Assembly (NCBI GenBank): GCA_961205875.1
Contig: OY540813.1
Location: forward strand, 2,761,001 to 2,825,000
DNA from: Sialis fuliginosa
Taxonomy: Eukaryota > Arthropoda > Insecta > Megaloptera > Sialidae
DNA: 64,000 nucleotides
Reading direction: 5' to 3'
Every line of letters starts with the position of its first letter. Within the stretch, counting starts at the first letter, position 1. Below, piece after piece: positions 13,101 to 25,100 of the stretch. The position numbers were made by a program, and so were the translations under genes. The notes beneath the pieces were generated by a model, which saw nothing but the letters and a program-made list of their open reading frames with translations, was not told where the DNA came from and did no database searches.

Positions 13101-16100
13101 TATATTTAGACTGAACGAAAGAAAAAAGGAGGTTGTAGACACTCAGCTTAATCTATGGACGATTTAACCCTACGGTCAATTAAATTTGGAATGGAGTCTT
13201 TGCCGAAGGGGGGAAAGCTGTAACAATATCCTGATTTAGATTTTAACGTCGTTACGAGTATTTTTTGGGAAAATTGTATTCCAATTTTGTGGTGTTGTTA
13301 TACAATTTCGATAATGGAATCTGTTTAATAATAGTGTATAGAATGGCTCAGAAGAAACGTTTACACACTATTTCTTTACGACTCTTTCTTACATATGATT
13401 TATCTGAACGAAAAAAAATTTACAGTCATTTAAAACTTCTATAGGGTTCTCCATGTTAATGAAACGATATGCATATTGATGATTTATTTAATGGTACACT
13501 CTGTATATTTTTTATATACATATATTTATTACTAACTTAAGAATACCAACTGTCATAATATATCAAATACAAAATTCTAAGTTACTTAGACTCTAATGAA
13601 TGCTATGAAAACACGTGTAAGTCTAAAACTGTTACAATTTTTATGGTTAGGGGATTATTATTTGATAATAATGTACGAACAGTCTATACGAAATAAAAAT
13701 GTATCTATCTAATATGTATATTGTATAAATTGTATACAGGGTGTTCACCAGAATCGAGTGATCATTGTTAACTTTGTTATTATTGGAGTTAGAAGATCGG
13801 TTAAAGGGACAAAGAATCAGTATTTTTCTGTGATGAATAATGGTGGTGTAAAAAAAATGTCGAACTTAAGAGACACATTTAAATATAACTTTTTTTTAAA
13901 TGGAATGACCTGAATATTTCGATATTTTTTATTAATTTTTTTAATTTGTTTTTTATTCATTTTACCACCATGCACGTACTATACTCTTATAAAAAGAACA
14001 TTCTCAGCTATAAAATCCAATAATAATATACAGGTTATTTCATTTAAAAAAAGTTATATTTCAAGGTATCTCGTAAATTCGACATTCGATTGTTTTTTTG
14101 ACACAAAATAGTATTTTTTAAAATAGTATACAGTGTATTCCAAGTTGATTAAGACATAAGAAATTTTACATGGGGATAATTAGAAATGTTGTAGTAACCT
14201 TTGATCGAACTTAACGATGTGTGATTGGTGCATTTTGAAATGCCGCCTCGAAACTAACTGATAAATTTTAAATTAATCAACAGTATTTTGTTTTCAACTT
14301 TAGTAATGAAATTAAAGTAAGCATCCTAGATAAAATAATAATAATATTTTTTGGCAGATACTTATACATTTGAAAACAAAATGCTATTGACTATTTTATA
14401 AAATTTTGTGGCGGCATTTCAAAATGCACCAATCACACATCGTTAAATTCGATCAAAGGCTACTACAACACTTCTAATTGTCCCTATGTTAAATTTCCTA
14501 TGGCTTAATCAACTTGGAATACACTGTATAAAAAAATAGTACATAAACAAAGTTAGCAATGATCACTCGATTTTTTCAACATCCTGTATATTTCTCATTT
14601 CGATTCGAGCAGATAATTTTTTATTATAAACTTTCTTTCGCTAAATAAAGAGCCATCGATAAATCACCATATATAATTTATATACACATTAAAAAATAAA
14701 TAACTGATAAAGAAAATATACCAATGTACTTATTGTTAATTACAAGACCCGTATTATGTGTATCTATATTAATTTTTAATTTCATTTTCATTTGAAAAAA
14801 AAACTTTCTTTTTACTTTTATTTCTTATTTATAGGATTATAGGTCACATTTATAAAAGTTCTATTGTATTTCACATGATATATGTTTGACTGTATTCATA
14901 TCAAACCTTTAAAAGCTTTCCTATTACAGTCGACTCTCGATAACTTGACACTCGATAATTTTTTTCCGGCCTTTTGAAAAACACTCGATAAATTGAAAAA
15001 AATCCATGTATCATCGTCCCCTCGGTAATTTGAATTTGTAGTAAGGGCATTCTAATGATTATTTTGCAATTGTGTGTTAATTTTTCTTTGACAGTGAATA
15101 ACGCGGACAAATAAAATCGTACGGAGATGAAAAAGAAAGCATTTTCAAGAAAAAAAAACAAGCTTTCGAACGCTTACATTGAATTTTTCCTTTAAAAAAA
15201 AATTACAACTCGTATATGCTTTTAAAGTTTATAAAAAAATAAGAGATAATTTTTCGAATTCTTTAATCCCTTGGCACAAAGTGACAGAGGATAGTAAAAA
15301 AATGAACTTTTGACTTAAAAACTAGAAAGTGCAAGCTTTCAAATGAGCTTTAGATCATGCAAATCTAATCATTTTTTGCGGAGATATAACTGTTTGAAAA
15401 TTTGAAATTTTTTTTGTTTTTCATCCGGTGCTATTTTTGACTTTTTTTGAAAAAAAAACATTTACCTATCATTAAAGGTTCCAACGAGCCAGCCGACGCG
15501 TCTGTTCAGCTTCATGAACCCGCTGGCGGTTGATATTTGGCTGTACGTGTTCGCTGCATACGTGCTAGTCTCTATAACGATGTTCGTTGTAGCGAGATTC
15601 TCACCGTATGAGTGGCACAATCCGCACCCGTGCGATTTCGAGAACGATCTCGTTGAGAACCAGTTCTCTCTGTCCAACAGCTTCTGGTTCACGATCGGCA
15701 CACTCATGCAGCAAGGATCTGACCTCAACCCGAAGGTACCGTCAAATGGTTTGTGTATATATTTACATGGGCACCTAAAAATAAACCTTTTTTTTAAACT
15801 CTCATATCTCTGATATTACTTATCGAATCGGTGATATAAAATATGTTTTGGAATCCACATTTCAATGCCAAAATATTATGTGTCTTGTAATTTTTTGATA
15901 AAATACACCATTTAAAAGATATTTTTTAAATTAAAGTACTTAGCAAAAATATTTTGCAGTTACCAACTGTTAACATTTGAAAAACACTCGTATTTTCGGT
16001 ATTAGTTATCGAATCGGTGATATCGAATATGTTTTGGAATCCTTATTTCAATGCCTAAATATTACGTCACTTGTAATTTTTCGATATAATACACCTTTTA

Positions 16101-19100
16101 AAAGATATTTGTTAAATTAAAGTACTTAGCAAAATTTCTTTGCAGTTACCAACTGTTAACAATTTAAAAAACTCTCGTATCTCCAGTATTAGTTATCGGA
16201 TTGATAATATAAAATATGTTTTGGAATCCTTAATTTTAAACCTACATAATATATATCTTGTAGTTTTTCGATATAAAACACCGTTTAAAAGATAATTGTA
16301 TTTATAAAAATGTTTTGTTGAATTTTTTATATTTTTTCTTTATGCAACAAATTTATATTAGTATATTTTATTATCATAACAAAATGGTGCCCATGTTTTA
16401 TTAAAATGATTTTCAATAAAAAAAACAAGACCTATACAGGGTTAAAGTAAAGATCTGGTGATTTATCCGCGTAACTATCAATTATATCAAAGAAGATTTT
16501 AATAAAAGATTAATAAAAATTTCAAGCCCACTTATACAGCCCTTTTGTTTTTTCCCCCTTCATGACTTCATACTTATGACGTCAATGAAACCTTTTTTAA
16601 ACGGCAATATAGGTTATTTTTATTGACTAATCTTGTATTTGAAAAAATGAAAATCATTTTAATTTCAAATGAATTCTGCATTTAAAAAAAACTTTATTGG
16701 AATACAGAATTTATTAAATATATTTCCTTCTACAGTAAGCACCTATTTTTTTCATTTCTATTCGTATAAATGTACACGTTTCATATTTCATTAGAATATA
16801 CCAATATTCATTAAGCTGGCATTAAATCATTTTCAACAGGGGTGGCCAAAGTCGACTTTTTTTGAGTGATAAAAAAATTGTCAAATTCAAAAGAATTTTG
16901 AATAAATTAAGTTGTTCACCCCTGTTTTACAGCAACGGTCACAATTTTCAGTATTTTTAAGAGTTTTAGTCAATGGCGTACTAGTGGGGGGCACGGGTCC
17001 TTTCTCCCCTCCTGCAGTGTTGTAATTGTAACCAACAAGGGGCTAGATGGTTATACATATCATACCATATAATATATATGTAAAATATATGTTATATGTC
17101 AATGCCCCCCTCCTTAAAAAAAATCTGGTTACGCCACTGGTTTTAGTTAAATTAAATCACGACCGTTACTGTATATTTTTTGTTTTTGTTTGTTGCAGTA
17201 AGCACCTATTACATTTTTCATTGTACACATTACATTTTAGTTTTTTCCATAGGTGCTTACTGTATAAACACAAACGGTACTTTCTGGTTAATGTCAGTTA
17301 TACAGTAGAACATCGGTAACATGATACAGTCAATTTAAACTGGGATATATGTATTTATTTTGATTTATATAAAAACTGCTCTAGAACAAAAAGTAAGATA
17401 ACACTATCTGCGGGGTATCAAATCGTTATAAATTTACTCAGAATGTTAGAGCAGTGCTTTGCATTTTAAGAGGTACACTTGTCACCACTGCTTTAAGAGC
17501 GCTGATTTCTACTTAACGCGTATGCGTCAAGGTTATTCATATAAACCATACAATTCATTAGTAAGTTATCTTTTATAATTGACACCTCGCAGATAGCGTT
17601 AACTTGGCTTTTTCTCGAAAGGAAATTCAGTATAATACCAGACATAAAAGATATTGGTTGAAATATTGCATATAATCGAAGTAGGATAAGAAATAGAACA
17701 CCTAACGAAAAATTATGTTTACTTAAAATATATAGTCGTTTTTTTTTGTAATGTATATTGGTATATTTAAAAACATAATCAATGCATGAATATGGTTTCA
17801 CGCCGAGACTAGATTTTCACCTAATTTTGACGAATCGAACCGTCGAGATTATGATAAATAAATTCTTGATGACTGAAAAATGCACTATCAAATATTTATT
17901 ACAAAAATTATTTTTTTTGTGTAAAAAAAACTTTTTTCGGTCTTGATCACCTGTACGCAGTGATGCACCCATGGGGGGGGGGGTAAGGGTCAGATCTCCC
18001 CTAGAATTTTTATTCAATATACGAGTACATAATTGAATTTAACAATTATAATAGATAAAAAAATGAAAGTTACATATCGTTACAAAAAAAAAATACCTGG
18101 CCTCCCCGAATTTTTTTCTGGGTGCGCCACTGCTTGTACGAAATGAGGCCGAGACGAGAATGATTTTTATACCTAAACCTAGTGACGTCTCATGTGACGC
18201 CCTATTTATGAATAAATATTGTAAATTAATTATTTTCAGATATTATATTAATAACTTATAAATCACACTGTATATATTTATAAAGATATTGTGCGTGTAT
18301 ATATTATTTAAAAAACTGCATGAATATCAAATGTGTATCTATTATTTTTATTAATATGCGGCAGAATAATTAAAAGTAAATTTTCAAAATTACAAAAAAA
18401 TTACAAAATAAAAATTTTTTTTTGGAAATTGAAAAAATGTTCTTATGAGGTCTACCTAAGCCTAAAACCTTGAAGATTATACAATTATAAAATAATCAAA
18501 TATTACAGCCTGTGAAATTTTTTTAAATACTCGATTTTTGTTGTTTTTTTAAATACATACACTTTTAAAACCGAAATTTTTTTACCTAATTTCACGTATC
18601 ATAAAAATTTTATTTTAAATTGAATCAAACTTATGAAATGGATCTTGGCTTCTGGGTGTAAGCCGCGTCGATTTGGTCGTGTCTTCTAAAAGTGCGTTTT
18701 TACAACAGCCAATGTGTGACGAAACGTTGGCCGATAACATGACCAAATCGACGCGGATTACACCCAGAAGTCAAGATCCATATCAAGATCACCGCGGAAG
18801 CCTCAAGACTTGTACAAAACTTACGACACATCGAAAGTCTGCTAAAATAAAATAACTTACAAATAATATAATTAATTTGTCAAATAAATGAGATCCTACT
18901 TTAATTTTCACGAAAGAAATAATAAAATAAATATTAAAATTCTATTCACAGAAATACAAATGCATAAATCGTTAATTACCGCATAACTAGAACTTCGCCT
19001 AAATGTGAAATTTAATTAAACCCAAAGGAAGTGTTTTTAACTCTCTGACATTTCAATGGGAGGTAGGGGGGGGGGGGTCGAAGGGGAATATAGTGATGAA

Positions 19101-22100
19101 AGACTAAAGGAAATGAGATATTATAAAACCCATCCGAAATTTTTATAAAATTATCAAATGATATTACATAAAAATGTACAAACGTATTAGTATTGAAATT
19201 AAAAATTAATTTTCCCATTTGATTAACATGGGAAAAATTACTTTTTTACTTACACGTGAATATCTCGTTGAAAAATTTAATTTCTCAGGGGAATATTTTG
19301 TAGAGAATCTAACAAATTTCAAGAAATGTTTGTTTAAAAATTATCATAAAAATTGGATTTTACTTTTTATGAACGAACATATCTTTAAAAATATTCGATC
19401 TATGAATTGAGCACTTGGGATCTTTTTTGTAAGAAATTTAATTCTCTATAATATGCTGCTGTAATAAATTAAAATAAATACATTTTTCAACGAGATATTC
19501 ACGCATAAGTAAAAAAGTAATTTTTCCCATGTTAATCAAATGGAAAAAAGACTCGGTTTGCGCCGTCCACAGGTTTGATCTATGAGTTTGAAATTTTGGG
19601 ACAATTAACTTTTGATCCAAAGCTAAAACTTAGGCCTGCGGGACCGAAAAAATAAAAATAAAAATAAATTTAAAAAACACACATTTATAGTCCCGTTTTT
19701 TAATCAAGCTAGTAAAATACGAGTAACAGTAATACAACTGGCTATAACTCTATGATGATAAGTATTAGGAGGTATATTTATATCAATTTTTTTATTTTGG
19801 GCAAGAGACTGTAGCTCCCTCGCGAAGAATTTCCGGACATAGTTTCACATAAGTTTTTTTGCTTAAAATTACATCCTCGATCTACTGTAAAATTTGTTTA
19901 CACTAGTTGTAAATAGGGTGACCAGATTTTAGTTTTGGTAAACCCTGAGATGTAAAAGAAGACCCCTTTTTTATTTTATTTTCTCTATTTTATTTTTATT
20001 TTTATTGTCATAAAATTTGTTACCATAATCTAAACTGTTATGTCCCCTGCTCTATTTTTGACGAACTTTTTTTTTAGTCGTCATTTTTTGCAATACCCGG
20101 AGAAATTGCACCCAAACCCGGATCCCGGAGATCCAATGTGCAAACCCTGAGACCTGGTCACCCTAGTTGTAAATCACCCTGTATATAAAATAATTCATAC
20201 TTAAAAACTAACAGAAGTATGTAAATTTTTATGAATCTCCATGACAAAACAAAAATAATAAATTTTATAGCGATATTGTACTTCATATCTGATTTTATAT
20301 ATTTGGTTGTAAAGATGTATTCAGTAATAATGTATATCATATCTATCGACACGGAGAGGAAATATACTGTAAGTTATATATTACAATAATAAAAATAGAT
20401 TTACGTCCAGGAAACTGCGTGGGTTTCTCTTACAATAGCTGCAATGTTAGTTATAATATTTACTATAGATACATAACATATATAGAGAAGTTTTCTTTTT
20501 ATACAATAATAAATTACTTCTCTGTTGAAATTGAAACTGAAAAGAAAAGAGTATAATTACATGGGCGCCTGCATAATACTTTTCTTAGAGAGGGGGGGGG
20601 GGATTTTTAAATCTAGTATGGTTTCAGTTTTTTATATCAAAAATGTATTTATTTTTTACCTGAATAAAAAAATATTTTTTTTAAATAGCCGTTTCCCCCA
20701 TTGTCGGCGCACATGTGTATTTGTGTACCTTCCACTTGATGCATCTTTTAGATTTTCAATTTGTAAAATACGCACAATATAAAAAATATATCTATGGTTT
20801 ACTTTTATACAAATGATTTGTTTACAAAGTTTTATAGAAAATTGTTCAGTATTTTTTTTCATTTGTCAAAATTTGATGAATTGGGAGGGGGGGGTGGATC
20901 GCTTAGAATTTAAATTTATTACTTTAACAACCTAACTAAGGTTTTGGCAACAGTCTCGGACTTTACCCCAGTGTTGGATCATAATATATAGATACTTAAA
21001 TCGCCATATAATTTTATTATTAGTATCTGATTTACATTGTTTCAAATTTTACGATTCTTTATTTTATAACTTTTGTGTCGTTGTCCTTATCTTTTTCTAA
21101 TCATTAGCAAGTGTTCAGCACTGAGTGCTCATTACTGATTTTACTTTGTCCATTACTGGGAAAAAAACAAACAAATACAAGGCTTTAATTTAAAAAACAT
21201 ACTATATTTGCGGACTTTGATAAATAAATTGATTTAATAATGAGGTTACTTCTTTTATTAGTAACATGAGTTCATGAAAATTACAAAAATGAGCCCATCA
21301 ATCACAAAAAAACAGTATATCTTTCTTTCAAAGCGGCCAAGATTGGTGCCAGTACCTTATTGAAGAAAAAATAAATTTGAAACAAAAAATTAAATCGAAG
21401 TTTTACAATATTTATTTATGTATACAATAAATATGAAAAACAAAATCGATCTCTTGTTGAAATTGAAACAAGAGAAACTTAAAATAACAAGAAATGTGAA
21501 AAGTTTTAAAATTTATATTGAAATTGTAATTTACGTAAAATTTACCGCCATGTACTCTGTGGCGTCGCTAGAGGGGGTGAGTGACACCCGGGTCGGAAAT
21601 GGAGTGTCACCCCACACCCCACAATGAAAAAAACATCTGCCAAGTAAATGCACAGTGCTTCCTCGTGCTAAATTCACCAAGTGTTCAAATAACTTGCCTG
21701 ACTATTTCGTAAAAAAAACATGATTTTTTAAAGCAAATTGAGATAAATCTTTGTAAGGGAATGGGATTCAAAGGACAGACAGACAGACACGGAACGAAAA
21801 GATCAATTTAAAATTTCGAAATTGGAGAACAATTTTTTGTTTCATTCTAAAACGATCACAAAGCTTCTCGTATCTTCGATATTGCGAGTCACGGATTCCA
21901 CATTTATTTTTTCCTTAGTACTGCAAAAAGTTAACTTTGAATTTTAAAGCTAGAGTTGCACACAAAAATAACCTATACGGTAAACGTACATACAGGGCCG
22001 GATTAAGAAAGCACGGGGCCCGTAGCAAATGTTATAAAGAGGCCCTTGGCATTGGCGTCGGGGGAGGGGGGGGGGGGTGAAATTCTGGGTATTAACGATT

Positions 22101-25100
22101 GAAATTTCTATATGGACTGAATAATGAGATTTTTTACAAATTATGGAAAATATAATATATATTAAAAACTGATGACCTTTTTTTTTTGTCATACCGACTG
22201 AAATTTCAGATTTTATTTGGACTATAGAAAAATAAAAACTTGAAGAGCTTTTTTTTTTAGTCGCGTTACTCATTTTTTATTTCCCTATTTTTTTTTTTTT
22301 TAATATACTATATTAAACTAAAAAAAATCTAGAGTCCAATAACAGATATTTTTCCGGAAAGTCGCGGGGCCCGTAGCATTTGCTACTCCTGCTACGTTGT
22401 TAATCCGGCCCTGCGTACATATATGAGCGCTAATACCTTAAATCAGTGAGTGCTGACATAATTATTTAAATAAGAGATACACGTTTGATCAAATAACTTA
22501 CAAATATATATATGTGTAGGTAATTACATGTTTACGCACATGCATGAATATTAATTATATCTACTACAGTTCTTTGATCTCAAAGACCGCATTGTGGAGA
22601 CAGATGGAGTCGTATTGGAGCTATGACGACTCTGTAAGATGAGACGCATTTAACCGTAATTAGAAGCAATTGTATCTGTGTTCAGTCGAAATTGTTTTTG
22701 CAATTAAAATACACTTTAACACTAGAAAGACGGGAAAATCTACGGCGACCAGTCAAATGACTACAAATTTAGTAAATATCTTTTTTTATGAGTGGCGAAA
22801 AAAATTTAAAGTAAAGAACTAAAACAAGATCTAATTTTAATATTCACACACAATTTTTACATTTCATCTTCGGGTATATTTTGCAAAATAGAAAGTATTT
22901 CGTTATCTCGAAGCCCTCGAGACATTTTTTCACAAATTACTCACAATAATATTGATCCACAATTACAGGCGGTCGAAACTATACTGACCACTCCTTTGAC
23001 TGATAAAATAAAAGCAATTCATATACGTATTTATTGTTGTACCCTCTCAACAACAATTAAAAACATACAACAATTAAAAACATTTATCAGATCATAACCG
23101 TCAAAAGACCGCCGCCGTCTTTGTCGGTATATCAATATTTTAAACAATAAAGAAAAGACATGTGAATTATTTTGATACATAGTATCATTTAACTACTAGT
23201 ATTAATAAAAGTCACAAAGTCTCAGTACGGTAAGTCAAAGAGTTTTTGAATTATTCAATATTGAAATTGAAATTACCGTCAAATGACTGCTCCCGTCTTT
23301 CTAGTATTAATTGCTACAGACAAACAAATATACTTGTGAAACACATAACCCATTTTTTTGGAGAGGGGAGTCCGAAATCATCTTCGGATATTAAAATTCA
23401 TAATTAATAATAATCGGAGATATTTTAGAAAATTCCAATAAATTTTGGGGAAACTGTATTTTCATTTTTTTTTCAACTTTTTTCAAATTATTTCGATGTA
23501 AAATACCAGTTTTATGATTAATTATTTTTTGCAGATTACAGAAATCTATAAATATTGGGTCTGATTCTTCACTAGAAGTTCATCCTATCACCGCTAGATG
23601 GCAATACATATACAATTACTTTAAAATACTTCTCATCTTGTCTGTTTTTGCTTTATATTGATTGTTGGTGTCTGATGTTGTCTCACACTGTCTGACAGTC
23701 TGTTATGTATCAAGCCTAATATATTATTTTGAACTCAAAAGGCTACTTCTACGCGCATTGTCGGAGGTATCTGGTGGTTCTTCACGTTGATCATCATCTC
23801 CTCTTACACAGCCAATTTGGCAGCGTTTTTGACGGTGGAACGAATGATCACACCCATAGAGAACGCGGAAGACTTAGCCAGCCAGACGGAGATATCCTAT
23901 GGAACGCTGGAAAGTGGAAGTACAATGACGTTTTTTAGGGTATGAAAAAATAGATTTTTATTCAGAAACCTGGATAAAACCTGAATACCCTAAATTTATA
24001 ATTCAAGTTAAACAGTAAATAACGAGTTTTGATTGGTTGATTCATGGAATTTCTGGTGGAATGTATTAGAAATTTAAAGAATGTCATTTTTTACACGTGT
24101 GAGGAAGTGAGAAAGAAGTAACCAGAAAAGGAAAGAAATTAGTGTTCTGGCAGAAATGCTCAACATGAAGTGAACATAAAAGTTATTTGGTTAGTCTGAT
24201 CACTAGTTTCTATCTCTTTCTAGTTAGTTCTTTCTCACTTACTTACACGCTTAAAAAATAACATTCTTTAAATTTCTGGTACATTTCACCAGAAATTCCA
24301 TGAATCAAGTCAGACGTAAACGCTCCCAATATTCACGCGGATTTTTTTATGCATTTTTTGTGGGGTATCAAATGAAAGCTAACAATTCAATGAATTTAAA
24401 TATGTAAACGTTTTGTTATTATTAATATATTCGTTTAACAAGATTTCGTAAACGAACGTGCCGAGTTGTATTTTCAGATAGTGGCGATAATTCTGATAAA
24501 AATTAATAAAAAAATATTGTTACTTTTCAATAAAATTCAAAAACAAACTTATTTTATTTTATTTCAAATTTTCTTCTGAATTTTATTCTTATTTTCGTGA
24601 ATTTTCAGAAACATTTTTATGCGATTTTCGGCCTATTTTCATTAACTGATTTATTTTACGCTGTTTTAGAAAATTACGATTTTTCATATGCAGTTTTCTG
24701 TGGAACGTATCTACCGCGTAAAAAGAGACCCTGCTGTATTTGTTTATTGAAAAAAATCGTATTTTATGTACATATAGTGTAGTAGTGTATGTAACAACAT
24801 ACAACATACTCCTCAACTCCTCCGTTTTGCGAGCTTAATGCCCGGTATTATAAAGGACCTAACAAAATTTGTTAGCTAGCAATTACATTCATATGGGGTA
24901 TTAATACTGTACTAGTATCTATGGATTAGTTATGGAATTTAGAGCAGTGACACTTCAATTAATTGTAACACAGTTGGCATCTTTGACCGTACAAAATAAT
25001 TTTCATAACATCACCACTGTTTTAATACCGTTTGTATTTACCTTCAACGCGTGCGCGAAACTTGTCAAAGTCATCAACAAACTCCAAAAGAACTGTCATA

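Larger units (their letters stand above)
10989..15477. other. Intron between the two alternative pore exons
   Basis: No further exon is recognised in these 4.5 kb. It holds G runs at 11643 and 12289, a dispersed repeat near 12580-12940 and a nested transposon pair (13733-14590). No clear pairing element between A and B was found by eye. Confidence 0.65.
15736..23741. other. Largest glutamate receptor intron
   Basis: Eight kilobases without a recognised exon. It contains the 187-bp tandem repeat, several small foldback elements with G runs, copies of the CCCGGTATTATAAAG MITE family, the 38-bp inverted repeat at 18641-18778 and a hAT-like MITE at 21993-22413. Confidence 0.65.

Noticed and set aside
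15462-15728. Minus-strand open frame across pore exon B
   Set aside because: It is antisense to a strongly conserved glutamate receptor exon and has no family resemblance of its own.
10734-15735. Exon A as part of a separate, second receptor gene
   Set aside because: There is only one set of flanking S1, M3 and S2 exons on the same strand, and phases fit one gene with alternative exons.
17493-17801. 102-codon minus-strand open frame
   Set aside because: It runs across a MITE copy and AT-rich DNA; residues are low-complexity.
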